Source: Cytophagaceae bacterium (GTDB taxonomy: Bacteria > Bacteroidota > Bacteroidia > Cytophagales > Spirosomataceae). From it: a DNA stretch of 64,000 nt. Location: contig JAIXWQ010000012.1 in the NCBI GenBank assembly GCA_027491195.1, forward strand, positions 1 through 64,000, read 5' to 3'. The position numbers were made by a program, and so were the translations under genes. The notes beneath the pieces were generated by a model, which worked only from the letters and a program-made list of their open reading frames with translations, did not search any database and had not been told where the DNA came from. Positions 17,573 to 26,710 of the stretch are shown here, one piece after another. Within the stretch, counting starts at the first letter, position 1. Every line of letters begins with the position of its first letter.

Positions 17573-17887
17573 TTAATGTAAGTGACCGCCTTCGTAAATC
17601 AAGGCTACTAATAACCAAACTACGAAAAGCGTAGGGATCAATACTGCCCAAATCAACGACTTAACCTCATGCTTTAAGTGCATGAACTCACCTACGATGT
17701 AGAATGCTTTAACGATGGTCATACCACAGAAGATTGCTACACGTAAGGTGTTAGCAGGCATCGTGAAGGCAATCACGAATTCAATGGCAGTTAATATCAA
17801 TAAAATCCAAAATGTTTTCCAAATCGCGCCTGTATTAGGAGCTGGAATTTCTTTTTCTGAGGTTCCGTGTGCTGCGTGCGAAGCCAT
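17573..17887 (-). CDS. Cytochrome c oxidase subunit IV family protein
   Basis: A 104-residue protein with three hydrophobic helices (about 21-40, 46-66 and 74-97) of the CtaF/CyoD (subunit IV) family. TIVKAFYIVGEFMHLKHE in helix 2 is characteristic. It lies 19 nt after the subunit III gene. The N-terminus is His-containing (MASHAAHG). Confidence 0.85.
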   Translation of the reverse strand: MASHAAHGTSEKEIPAPNTGAIWKTFWILLILTAIEFVIAFTMPANTLRVAIFCGMTIVKAFYIVGEFMHLKHEVKSLIWAVLIPTLFVVWLLVALIYEGGHLH

Positions 17888-17906
17888 ATATAAATCAATT
17901 AAAAGA

Positions 17907-18674
17907 TTAAACTAAATAGAAGAAGGTAAATACGAATACCCAAACTAAATCGACAAAGTGCCAGTATAAACCTACTTTCTCTACCATTTCATAATGACCT
18001 CTGCGCTCATACACACCAGTTGCTGCGTTGAAGAAAATTAAGACGTTCAAGATTACTCCAGAGAACACGTGCGTTCCGTGGAAACCTGTAATGAAGAAAA
18101 ATAAGTCAGCGAAAGCTGGAGGGCCGTATGGATTACGAACTAGGTTCGCTCCTTCGATAGGCGTGCTAACACCATCAATGAGTTGCTTCGCAGCTAAAGA
18201 TAAATCTTCCGGTCCGTGGATAAAGTGAGACCATTCCCAAGCTTGAGAACCTAAGAAAGTAAAACCACCAATGATGGTCCAAAGCATCCATTTCTCCACA
18301 TCCTTACGGTCACCACGGTGTCCAGCTTCCACAGCTAAAACCATCGTTACAGAGGAAGCAATCAAAATGAAAGTCATGATACCTACGAAAACTAAAGGCA
18401 ATGACATACCGTGCAAGAACGGAACTGCTTCAAAAACTTTTTCTGGAATAGGCCAGTGGGTCGTTGAGAAATAGAAATCCGCAGGAGCGCCTTCCCATGC
18501 AGGTTGGCTAAAACGAATCATTCCGTACGTGATCAAAAGGGCTGAGAATGTGAAGGTATCCGATAAAAGGAAGAACCACATCATCAATTTTCCATAACTC
18601 GCCTTGAGTGGTTCAGAACCACCTTGCCATGTTAAATTTTCTGGAACCGCTGGGGCAGCGTGTGCTACTGACAT
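17907..18674 (-). CDS. ctaE: Cytochrome c oxidase subunit III
   Basis: A 255-residue membrane protein of the COX3 family with about six to seven helices. It includes GKLMMWFFLLSDTFTFSALL, ITGFHGTHVFSGVILN and the C-terminal VGLYWHFVDLVWVFVFTFFYLV (seen as YWHFVDLVWVFVFTF). The conserved Glu/His residues of subunit III are present. It follows a second, shorter COX3-family gene by 10 nt. Confidence 0.93.
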   Translation of the reverse strand: MSVAHAAPAVPENLTWQGGSEPLKASYGKLMMWFFLLSDTFTFSALLITYGMIRFSQPAWEGAPADFYFSTTHWPIPEKVFEAVPFLHGMSLPLVFVGIMTFILIASSVTMVLAVEAGHRGDRKDVEKWMLWTIIGGFTFLGSQAWEWSHFIHGPEDLSLAAKQLIDGVSTPIEGANLVRNPYGPPAFADLFFFITGFHGTHVFSGVILNVLIFFNAATGVYERRGHYEMVEKVGLYWHFVDLVWVFVFTFFYLV

Positions 18675-18684
18675 AGGTAAAAGC

Positions 18685-19263
18685 TTAATTGTTAATCAAT
18701 AAAAATACATATAAATAAAGCCACAGAGCATCTAAAAAATGCCAATAGGTGGCGCAAATTTTAATTTGAGTCAATTGCTTTGCATTTATCTTCAATCTAA
18801 AAGCTGCCACAAGTGCAAAGATTAGAACAATAAGGCCTGAAACAAGGTGTAAACCGTGTAAACCCGATAAAACATAGACAAAAGAACCTGATGGATTGCC
18901 TACAAAAAATACGTTCATCTCCACTAATTGGATCCAACCGTAAAATTGCATTGCTAAAAAGAGCAATCCGAGCACAAAAGTAATAGAAATACTCATTCGA
19001 AGTGCATTAAATTGGTCTTTTTTTGCTGCTAAAAGTGAGTAATGCATCGAAATGCTACTTAAAATTAAGACGCCTGTACTGTAGCTAAATAAACTAGGCA
19101 TCGCGAATTCCACCCAGTTACCTTCCGCTTTTCTTACTAAATAAGCCGAGGTAAAGGCTGCAAATAACATGATGATGGAAACGATAAATAACCACATCGT
19201 AAAAATTCTTGGGTTGACTGAACGGGTTTCAGCCGGCTCGATGGTATTTTGTTGTGCGTTCAT
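18685..19263 (-). CDS. Second, shorter heme-copper oxidase subunit III family protein
   Basis: A 192-residue five-helix COX3-family protein. SGLHGLHLVSGLIVLIFAL and YWHFLDALWLYLYVFL are the conserved segments. It lacks the extra N-terminal helices of the 255-residue paralogue next to it. Adjacent pairs of long and short subunit III genes are usual in Bacteroidota aa3 operons. It starts 3 nt after ctaB ends. Confidence 0.88.
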   Translation of the reverse strand: MNAQQNTIEPAETRSVNPRIFTMWLFIVSIIMLFAAFTSAYLVRKAEGNWVEFAMPSLFSYSTGVLILSSISMHYSLLAAKKDQFNALRMSISITFVLGLLFLAMQFYGWIQLVEMNVFFVGNPSGSFVYVLSGLHGLHLVSGLIVLIFALVAAFRLKINAKQLTQIKICATYWHFLDALWLYLYVFLLINN

Positions 19264-19266
19264 GGT

Positions 19267-20115
19267 TTAAACTTTATCAAATAATAAGGCAATTTGTATG
19301 ATGATTAAATAGAAAAATGAACCAAACATCATCCACTTCGCGGCCTTGTCTGTGGGGCGCATCATGAGGTAGAAGGTTTGGCATAAAAATAGAATTCCCG
19401 CGACCACCGTAATGATGGCTGATTGAATTCCAGTGATGTGCAGTAAATACGGCACAAATCCCAAAGGCACTAAAAAGAGCGTATAGATCATGATGGTGAA
19501 AGCCGTCTTTATGTCTTTCTTTCCATCATTTGGTAACATCTTAAATCCAGCCTTGCGGTAATCCGCATCCGCTACCCAAGCAATCGCCCAGAAGTGTGGG
19601 AACTGCCAGAAAAATTGAATCGCAAAAAGGATGCCTGGCTCCCAGCCAAAATGTCCCGTTGCCGCCACCCAACCAATCATGGGAGGGAAGGCCCCTGGAA
19701 AAGCGCCTACAAACACGGAAATGGGCCCTACTCGCTTCAATGGTGTGTATACATAGCCGTATAAAATATAAGAGAGCAAACCCACTAAGGCCGCTTTCCA
19801 GGTAAAATAACTTAAAAGTCCGATCGCAATGACCGCTAATACATAGCCAAAATTCCGCGCTTGTGCAGGTGTTAAGGTTTCCGTGGGCAAAGGACGCTGT
19901 GCCGTTCTTTTCATCAGCTTATCGAGTTCAATTTCTTTCAATTGATTCACGATGTTCGCAGCTCCGGTTAAAACGAATCCAGCTAAAGAAATCAAGAATA
20001 TACCTACTGGCTTGTGCTCAATGGGCGCTAATAAATACCCAAACGTCCCCGAGAAGGCTACCGTCATGGATAGTCTCGATTTTAAGAGGGCGATATACGG
20101 TTTTATGTTCGACAT
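19267..20115 (-). CDS. ctaB: Protoheme IX farnesyltransferase (heme O synthase)
   Basis: A 282-residue UbiA-type prenyltransferase with about eight to nine helices. The first Asp-rich motif region reads AANIVNQLKEIELDKLMKRTAQRPLPT, here with N and E around ELDKLMKRT. The second is FWAIAWVADADYRKAGFKMLP. It makes heme O, which CtaA converts to heme A. It abuts ctaA with no gap. Confidence 0.95.
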   Translation of the reverse strand: MSNIKPYIALLKSRLSMTVAFSGTFGYLLAPIEHKPVGIFLISLAGFVLTGAANIVNQLKEIELDKLMKRTAQRPLPTETLTPAQARNFGYVLAVIAIGLLSYFTWKAALVGLLSYILYGYVYTPLKRVGPISVFVGAFPGAFPPMIGWVAATGHFGWEPGILFAIQFFWQFPHFWAIAWVADADYRKAGFKMLPNDGKKDIKTAFTIMIYTLFLVPLGFVPYLLHITGIQSAIITVVAGILFLCQTFYLMMRPTDKAAKWMMFGSFFYLIIIQIALLFDKV

Positions 20116-21009
20116 TTAGGCGTTTTTTGTTTGGATCCACGAGCTGATATGCCAGCCCATTAATACCAACGAAATTAATAAATGAACCGCTTGGCTTCCT
20201 AGTGGTAAAGCGAAGTAAGCCATCAGAATACCGGTAAAAAAGGAAATTCCAATCAGCACCATCATTCCATGGCGGTAAGGCTGTAAGGGAGCATTTTTTA
20301 GTTTATTCCAAAGCAATAAATGGCTCACAAAAATCACCCAAGAATAGGTACGATGCACAATATAGATCACATCTAATTGTGCCACCCATTGATCCTTTGC
20401 ATTTTCACCTAGTGCCTGAATCACGTGATCCATATTCTCCCGCACTTGCGTGCCTAAGATAATTTGGACTAAAACAATGACTAAGTTAATACCTATCCAC
20501 TGGCGATTCTCTAGGTTAATAACCGCTGAGGAAGAATGATTGTTTAGGGCTTTGATTAAAAAAAAGATAACCCCGATCGACAATAGCATGTGAGCAGTTA
20601 CCACACCTGGAAGCAAGAACGAATCGACAACAAATTTGCCTAGCACGGCATTCGCTATGACTAATAAGAGCGCTGCTAAAGTGGGTAAAAAGACCTTTCT
20701 TCCTTCCTTGTAGGCTAGTAGGGTTGTTGCTAGAACGATGAGGCCAGTTAAAGCTCCTAGTAATCGATTGATATATTCGATCCAGGTTTTAGTGGCATTG
20801 AATTCTACTTCCCCATGAAGTTTCTCCTTGTAGATAACTTCGTAGTGTAAAGGCAATTCGGATACTTTGGTAGGAGGGATGAATCTACCGAAACATTTTG
20901 GCCAATCCGGACATCCCATTCCTGACCCCGTGCTACGGACGATTCCGCCGGCAAGGATTAGCAAGTAAATGCTTAGTAGTGAAAGAGTTGCGAATTTTCT
21001 AAAGGCCAT
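20116..21009 (-). CDS. ctaA: Heme A synthase (COX15/CtaA family)
   Basis: A 297-residue eight-helix COX15/CtaA protein. ILAGGIVRSTGSGMGCPDWPKCFG carries the conserved RSTGSGMGCPDWP motif, and heme-ligand histidines occur in VTAHMLLSIG, IVHRTYSW and AVHLLISL. I choose MAFRKFATLS at 21009; a start at 21033 would lie within the stem of the terminator at 21019-21062. It converts heme O to heme A for subunit I. Confidence 0.93.
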   Translation of the reverse strand: MAFRKFATLSLLSIYLLILAGGIVRSTGSGMGCPDWPKCFGRFIPPTKVSELPLHYEVIYKEKLHGEVEFNATKTWIEYINRLLGALTGLIVLATTLLAYKEGRKVFLPTLAALLLVIANAVLGKFVVDSFLLPGVVTAHMLLSIGVIFFLIKALNNHSSSAVINLENRQWIGINLVIVLVQIILGTQVRENMDHVIQALGENAKDQWVAQLDVIYIVHRTYSWVIFVSHLLLWNKLKNAPLQPYRHGMMVLIGISFFTGILMAYFALPLGSQAVHLLISLVLMGWHISSWIQTKNA

Positions 21010-21018
21010 TTTTAGGGT

Positions 21019-21062
21019 AAAAAAAAGATGCATCTAAATGATAATCATTCGGATGCATCTTT
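21019..21062 (-). terminator. Terminator between ctaD and ctaA
   Basis: On the minus strand a stem AAAGATGCATC..AATGAT / ATCATT..GATGCATCTTT with two mismatches is followed by eight U residues. It ends 9 nt before the ctaA start codon. It should separate or attenuate ctaA-ctaB and downstream genes from the act-cta transcript. Confidence 0.82.
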
Positions 21063-21077
21063 CAATGGTAGGGTTAA

Positions 21078-22976
21078 TTAACGGTTATAACTTTCGTTTT
21101 GTGCGCCTAATAAACCTTCGATTTCATTTTCTTTTGCAATTTCAGCCTCTTCTTCTGGAAGGTTAGAGCTCTTAGTTGCAGAGAATGGAACGTTTTGAGG
21201 GATGAAATCCACATCTGAACCTGGCTTAGAATAATCGTATGGCCAACGGTATACAGCTGGAATTTCTCCTTCCCAGTTTCCGTGACCTGGCTCTACAGGA
21301 GTCGTCCACTCGAGGGTAGTTGAATTCCATGGATTTTGAGGAGCTTTCTTACCCTTAAAGATGGAGTAGAAGAAGTTCCAAGCAAAGATCGCTTGTGCAG
21401 TGAACGTAATGATCGCTGCAATTGAAATGAAGGCGTTCATATTAGTGAAAGCAGCTGCTCCATCATTACCTACCGCTGTAAATGAGTAGTAACGACGAGG
21501 GAAACCTGCGATACCGATGTAGTGCATTGGGAAGAATACCATGTACACACCCACGAATGTAAACCAGAAGTGGATATACCCTAAAGTCTTGTTCATCATA
21601 CGACCAAACATCTTAGGGAACCAGTGGTAAACACCTGCCATCAACCCGAAGAAGGATGCCGCACCCATTACTAGGTGGAAGTGAGCTACTACGAAATACG
21701 TATCGTGTAAGTTGATATCTAAAGCGGAGTTACCTAAGATGATACCCGTTACACCACCCGAGATGAATAAAGATACTAGACCGATCGAAAACAACATCGC
21801 CGGAGTGAAGATCAAGTTACCTTTCCATAGTGTCGTAATGTAGTTAAACGCTTTCACCGCAGATGGTACCGCAATGATCAAGGTTAAGAACATGAATACA
21901 GATCCTAAGAATGGATTCATACCCGTTACGAACATGTGGTGAGCCCACACGATGAAAGCAAGTACGGTGATACCCATCATGGAACCGATCATCGCACGGT
22001 ATCCGAAGATAGGCTTGCGAGAGTTCGTTGCAATGATCTCAGATGTCATACCTAAAGCAGGAAGTAATACGATGTATACCTCTGGGTGACCTAGGAACCA
22101 GAATAAGTGTTGGTACAAGATCGGAGAACCACCCATGTTAGGTAATGCCTGACCTTGGATATAGATCTCAGATAAGTAGAATGATGTACCAAATGAACGG
22201 TCAAAGATTAACAATAATGCCGCAGATAATAATACAGGGAATGATAATAAACCTAAGATCGCTGTGAAGAAGAATGACCAAATTGTCAAAGGCATCTTCG
22301 TGAACGTCATACCACGTGTACGCAAGTTAATGACCGTACAGATGTAGTTGATACCACCCATTAAGGAAGATACAATAAAGAAGGTCATTGCTGTTAACCA
22401 CATGGTCATACCTAAACCAGAACCTGGCATTGCTTGAGGCAAGGCAGATAAAGGAGGGTAAATTACCCATCCACCAGACGCAGGACCCGTTTCTATGAAA
22501 AGAGAAGCGAACATGATCATAGAAGAAAGGAAGAAGAACCAGTAGGATAACATGTTAATGAATCCAGAAGCCATATCTCTTGCTCCGATCTGTAATGGAA
22601 TTAGGAAGTTAGAGAACGTACCAGATAAACCGGCTGTCAATACAAAGAATACCATGATGGTACCGTGCATCGTCACAAGGGCTAAATAAAACTCTTTATC
22701 TAATTTACCACCTTCGTCAATCCACTCACCTAAGATAGGGCGTAACCAATCTAATTGCATTTCAGGGAAACCTAATTGCAAACGGAAGATGATCGATAAG
22801 GATCCACCAATGAAAGCCCAAAGAATACCTGAGATCAAGTACTGCTTAGCGATCGTCTTGTGATCTGTAGAAAAGATGTACTTTGTCCAAAAATTTAGCT
22901 CATGGTGCTCATGCTCGTGATCGTGATCGTGTGCATGTGTGTGAACTTCTTCAGCGTGTGTTGTTGCAGTTGACAT
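21078..22976 (-). CDS. ctaD: Cytochrome c oxidase subunit I with His-rich N-terminus
   Basis: A 632-residue heme-copper oxidase subunit I with at least 12 helices. Heme and CuB ligands are visible: LVTMHGTIMVFF (low-spin heme), FLGHPEVYIVLLP (CuB His and the cross-linked Tyr), AHHMFVTGM, and DTYFVVAHFHLVMGA. The HPEVYI glutamate indicates A1-type. Residues 7-25 contain nine His alternating with Asp/Glu, a segment not needed for catalysis. It follows ctaC by 31 nt. Confidence 0.96.
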   Translation of the reverse strand: MSTATTHAEEVHTHAHDHDHEHEHHELNFWTKYIFSTDHKTIAKQYLISGILWAFIGGSLSIIFRLQLGFPEMQLDWLRPILGEWIDEGGKLDKEFYLALVTMHGTIMVFFVLTAGLSGTFSNFLIPLQIGARDMASGFINMLSYWFFFLSSMIMFASLFIETGPASGGWVIYPPLSALPQAMPGSGLGMTMWLTAMTFFIVSSLMGGINYICTVINLRTRGMTFTKMPLTIWSFFFTAILGLLSFPVLLSAALLLIFDRSFGTSFYLSEIYIQGQALPNMGGSPILYQHLFWFLGHPEVYIVLLPALGMTSEIIATNSRKPIFGYRAMIGSMMGITVLAFIVWAHHMFVTGMNPFLGSVFMFLTLIIAVPSAVKAFNYITTLWKGNLIFTPAMLFSIGLVSLFISGGVTGIILGNSALDINLHDTYFVVAHFHLVMGAASFFGLMAGVYHWFPKMFGRMMNKTLGYIHFWFTFVGVYMVFFPMHYIGIAGFPRRYYSFTAVGNDGAAAFTNMNAFISIAAIITFTAQAIFAWNFFYSIFKGKKAPQNPWNSTTLEWTTPVEPGHGNWEGEIPAVYRWPYDYSKPGSDVDFIPQNVPFSATKSSNLPEEEAEIAKENEIEGLLGAQNESYNR

Positions 22977-23007
22977 ATGAATTTATTTTCTTCTTTTCTT
23001 TGTTAAA

Positions 23008-24102
23008 TTAGTTTACACTTACAGCTTCTTCAGCAGGTGCAGCTGCGCTGTCTACTGCTACTGGTTCTGCTGGAATATACTTACTAGCCTTCATTTTTAA
23101 ATTATCAGGCACTTTTGCTAAATAGGTTGGATTCGTAGCTAAGAAGGGCTTTTGTTCTGCGCACCATTTAGCATAATCTTCTGGCTCATCTACGAATACC
23201 GTAATCGCCATACCGAAGTGACCGCGACCACAAATTTCTGTACAGTTTAATTTATAGTTGAAGTCTTTTTTACCCAATTTCGCACGCATCTCATCCGTAG
23301 ACATGTTTGGTGTAAACCAAAACTTAGTAGGCATACCTGGCACAGCATCCATTTTCACGCGGTGGAATGGAAGATACACGGAGTGTAATACGTCTTGAGC
23401 GTGGATTTTCAATAATACAGGCTTTCCTTTTGGTAAGTGTAATTCAGTTGCTGTAAAATCATCAAATGAATTCTTATCTGTAAAGTCGATACCGATGTTA
23501 TTCGTCTCGTCGATTAATTTGTAGTTGTAATTACCTAATTGGTTATCATCATTACCTGCGTAACGTACGTACCAACCGAATTGGTGACCAGTGATTTCGA
23601 TCACAACCGCATCGCTAGGTGCTTGAGACGTGATATCTCTCCAAGTTCTCCAACCCGTGAATACCAAGATTGCCATAACGATGGCTGGAATAACCGTCCA
23701 GATTAATTCTAATTTGTGGTTCACTGGATAGAAAGTCGCCTTTCTGTCTTTGTTATAACGGTATTTGAACGCAAAGAATAACAATAAGGTATTCGTGAAA
23801 AAGAAGGCTAAGGTTACTACAGCCATTGAAATCCAAAACATACTGTCTGTTCTCAGGCCATGTTCTGATGCTGCTATTGGTAAGAAGTCTGGCTTAGCCA
23901 CCATAAATGACCAAACACCTGCAATCGTTCCTAATGCCCAGAAGATGATCATTCCGTAGGCATTGGCGTTGTTACTTCCATCTAATGCTTCATCTGTATA
24001 ATCAGAGGCAGCAAGAGACTTATTTAACTTAATGCTTTTGCTGATTACGGAAATCGCAAGAGCAAAGAAGATAACGGATAAAAGACCTATTAGGTAAAAC
24101 AT
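23008..24102 (-). CDS. ctaC: Cytochrome c oxidase subunit II
   Basis: A 364-residue subunit II. The N-terminus has a hydrophobic segment (2-20), then two helices near 50-70 and 88-112, followed by WTVIPAIVMAILVFTGWRTW. The CuA domain shows QDVLHSVYLP and NCTEICGRGHFGM, containing the Cys-x3-Cys, His and Met ligands. There is no CxxCH motif, so unlike caa3 enzymes it carries no heme c; electrons should come from a separate cytochrome c or directly from complex III. The Ala-rich tail has no recognisable role. Confidence 0.94.
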   Translation of the reverse strand: MFYLIGLLSVIFFALAISVISKSIKLNKSLAASDYTDEALDGSNNANAYGMIIFWALGTIAGVWSFMVAKPDFLPIAASEHGLRTDSMFWISMAVVTLAFFFTNTLLLFFAFKYRYNKDRKATFYPVNHKLELIWTVIPAIVMAILVFTGWRTWRDITSQAPSDAVVIEITGHQFGWYVRYAGNDDNQLGNYNYKLIDETNNIGIDFTDKNSFDDFTATELHLPKGKPVLLKIHAQDVLHSVYLPFHRVKMDAVPGMPTKFWFTPNMSTDEMRAKLGKKDFNYKLNCTEICGRGHFGMAITVFVDEPEDYAKWCAEQKPFLATNPTYLAKVPDNLKMKASKYIPAEPVAVDSAAAPAEEAVSVN

Positions 24103-24130
24103 ATTCTTTATTTTAAGACAAGTTCAAAAA

Positions 24131-25492
24131 TTAAATATCGTGGTGTAATGCTTCTGGCAAGAATGGGTGGTTTTTCGCCACTAAACTTGCTTTCGTTAAT
24201 TCTCCTGAGATCACATAGATGAAAGCAGAAGCGAAGACGGTGACCATTCCAAATTCTACTAAACCGTAACCGCCATGTTTTCCTAAAACACCTGGCATAA
24301 TCATTTGGTAGAAATCAATGTAGTGACCAGCAATAATTAAGAAAGCAGCGATCTTTAAGAAGATACGCGTTCTCTTCGCATCACGTGTCATTAGAACTAA
24401 GAAGGGTAGTAAGAAGTTTAGAATTACCATTAAAATTTCTGAACTTTTATACAATTTATCGTATCCTTCCCAACGCTCTAAGAAATAGATGGTTTCTTCC
24501 GGTAAGTTAGCGTAGTAGATCAATAAGAATTGCTCGAACCATACGTATGTCCAGAAGATAGAGAAGGCGAACATAAACTTACCTAAATCGTGTAAGTGGT
24601 TCTCATTTACATAGCCCATTAAGCCTTTGTCCTTTAAGTACAATATCGTTAACACGATAACTGCATAAGTAGTCACGTGCCATGATGCAAACATGTACCA
24701 ACCGAACATCGTAGAGAACCAGTGTGTATCGATCGACATTACCCAGTCCCAAGCAAAAATCGAGCTAGAGGCACCGAAGATCACGATGAATGCAGTTCCA
24801 ATTTTCACCAATTGAGTGAAATACTCCGTTCCGCCATTCAAATCCTCTTCTAATGATTTCTTGCGTAACATGTTCCAAAGAAGGATCCACAATCCACCAA
24901 ATACCACTAAACGAATCAAAAAGAAATTCTTGTTCAAATAGCCCGACTTACCTGCAATGATTTTATCATAATTAGGGCTTCCTACTTCTGTTACACCGTG
25001 GTGCATCCAGTGGAAAATCACATCTCCTTTGAAGAAGAATACTAAGATCAAGATAGGTAAGGAGATGTATAAGAACTTAGGGAAGGCCTCAGGAACACGC
25101 TTCATAACAGATGACCAACCTGACTTCGTTAAGTATTGCAATGAAACGAAGAACATCCCTACTACCGCGATACCTGTAAAGAAGACTGCGTTCAACCAAA
25201 CGTTCGCCCAAACGCGATTCATCCAATTGTAGTGCTCTTCCGCTTCTGGTTGGTGAGAAACGGCTCCACCAGAAAGGTGCTCTGCAGCTGCTTCGTGTCC
25301 CGCTTTCGCTGCCTCATGACCTGCTGCCGCTACTTCGTGACCACCTGCTTCTCCTTTAGATAAAAGGTAAATACCAATAACTAAAGCAACAACGCCTGCG
25401 ATGAAAGCATAAATGATTCTCTTTTTGCCTTCAGAGGTGAACTCAAAATGCTCCTCTACGTTTGCTGGGGAAAAATGTGAATGTCCCGCCAT
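24131..25492 (-). CDS. actF: Alternative complex III subunit ActF (NrfD-like quinol:cytochrome c oxidoreductase)
   Basis: A 453-residue polytopic protein, about ten helices, related to ActC/NrfD. FNFTSEGKKR-type cytoplasmic start is followed by helix 1 (about 26-45). An Ala-rich segment with three GHEAA-like repeats (about 49-72) lies just after it. VFAWDWVMSIDTHWFSTMFGWY and YYANLPEETIYFLERW-type loops are conserved in the family. With ActC it forms the quinol-oxidising membrane part of ACIII, the Bacteroidota replacement for the bc1 complex. Confidence 0.9.
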   Translation of the reverse strand: MAGHSHFSPANVEEHFEFTSEGKKRIIYAFIAGVVALVIGIYLLSKGEAGGHEVAAAGHEAAKAGHEAAAEHLSGGAVSHQPEAEEHYNWMNRVWANVWLNAVFFTGIAVVGMFFVSLQYLTKSGWSSVMKRVPEAFPKFLYISLPILILVFFFKGDVIFHWMHHGVTEVGSPNYDKIIAGKSGYLNKNFFLIRLVVFGGLWILLWNMLRKKSLEEDLNGGTEYFTQLVKIGTAFIVIFGASSSIFAWDWVMSIDTHWFSTMFGWYMFASWHVTTYAVIVLTILYLKDKGLMGYVNENHLHDLGKFMFAFSIFWTYVWFEQFLLIYYANLPEETIYFLERWEGYDKLYKSSEILMVILNFLLPFLVLMTRDAKRTRIFLKIAAFLIIAGHYIDFYQMIMPGVLGKHGGYGLVEFGMVTVFASAFIYVISGELTKASLVAKNHPFLPEALHHDI

Positions 25493-25505
25493 CTTGTTCT
25501 CTATT

Positions 25506-26135
25506 TTAATTTAAATGAATTTGATCGTATTGTTTTTGTAACTCGTGTACATAAAGTACGATTTTCCAACGGTTCTCTGAGGAAATCTGTGAACCGTGAG
25601 GCCACATACGTCCTTTACCATGTGTAATTACGTGGTAGATATGTCCGTCGTTCACGTCTTTTAAGGCATCACTCGAATATACCGGAACCCCTTTGTATTG
25701 CTTCGCAACTAAGCCGTCTCCTTTTCCTCCTTCACCATGGCAGTGTTGGCAGAAACGCTCGTATTGTGCTTTACCCGCTTCGATGTTTTCTGGAGTAGCT
25801 GCTAATGGGTTTTTCAACAAGGCTGCTGAATAAGATAAGCTATCGGTAGGCACTGTTTTTGCTAATAATTCTTGAGCTAAGAACGCTTTCTTTACGCTGT
25901 CTGCACCCGTATATTTTTTACGAGGTACCGTACCTGAGACAGGTAAACGCATGTTCATCCCTAATGGGTTGATTTTGTTTGTGTCACCTTGTAACTGAGT
26001 CATCGGCTCGTAACCTACTGAATTGTACATATTAGGTGCAAACTCTGTACCTGTATCGTTATGGTCATCTCCACAAGACACTAGTCCAGCTGTTAAGCCG
26101 ACTAGTAAAGTGAATTTATGAATTGAATTGAACAT
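25506..26135 (-). CDS. actE: Alternative complex III subunit ActE, monoheme cytochrome c lipoprotein
   Basis: A 209-residue lipoprotein (signal peptide to LVSC, C21) with one heme c site, CQHCH, at about residue 131, followed by GEGGKGDGLVAKQYKG. The axial Met is probably in KGRMWPHGSQI. It carries electrons from ActA/ActB toward the oxidase. It lies 25 nt from actD and 13 nt from actF. Confidence 0.92.
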   Translation of the reverse strand: MFNSIHKFTLLVGLTAGLVSCGDDHNDTGTEFAPNMYNSVGYEPMTQLQGDTNKINPLGMNMRLPVSGTVPRKKYTGADSVKKAFLAQELLAKTVPTDSLSYSAALLKNPLAATPENIEAGKAQYERFCQHCHGEGGKGDGLVAKQYKGVPVYSSDALKDVNDGHIYHVITHGKGRMWPHGSQISSENRWKIVLYVHELQKQYDQIHLN

Positions 26136-26160
26136 ATCTTCTTGAGAATTATTCGTTTAA

Positions 26161-26679
26161 TTATTTAACATTTACTTCGATGGCTCCTGAATCTTTCAAG
26201 GCTTTCTTGATATCAGCTGCACTTACTTTGTTCTTATCCACGTTAATCGCCATAACAAACTTGTCATCTGTCGTACGAATATCTAATGGAAGCGTAGGAT
26301 TACCTGGCCATAAGTCGTTTGAGATACAGAAGGTTGTTACAAGGCCAAAAGCCGTGAACAATACTGTTCCTTCAAATGTTACCGGAATCCAGTTAGGAAG
26401 TGCAAAAAAATCTTTACCCCCGATAATCATAGGCCAGTCAAACACCATCGTGTAGCTGATTAATGATAAAGCACAGATCATCCCTAAAGTACCGAACATA
26501 AAGGCAGCGATAGGTAAACGCGTACGCTCATGTCCTACGGCTACGTCTAATCCGTGAATAGGGAATGGAGTAAATACGTCTTCGATTTTGATTCCTTTCG
26601 CTTTTACCTCGCCTACAGCGTGTAAAACCTCGTCCTCATCGTCATAAACTCCCAAAATGTAGTTAGTTGTCGAACTCAT
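26161..26679 (-). CDS. actD: Alternative complex III subunit ActD (DUF3341)
   Basis: A 172-residue DUF3341 protein. The N-terminal cytoplasmic domain (YILGVYDDEDEVLHAVGEVK) precedes two transmembrane helices (about 56-78 and 98-120, separated by a short GKDFFALPNWIPV loop) and a C-terminal soluble part. This is the standard ActD plan. Its role in the complex is structural as far as known. Confidence 0.92.
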   Translation of the reverse strand: MSSTTNYILGVYDDEDEVLHAVGEVKAKGIKIEDVFTPFPIHGLDVAVGHERTRLPIAAFMFGTLGMICALSLISYTMVFDWPMIIGGKDFFALPNWIPVTFEGTVLFTAFGLVTTFCISNDLWPGNPTLPLDIRTTDDKFVMAINVDKNKVSAADIKKALKDSGAIEVNVK

Positions 26680-26710
26680 ATTGTTTTAATTTCGAATTTC
26701 TAAATAAAAA

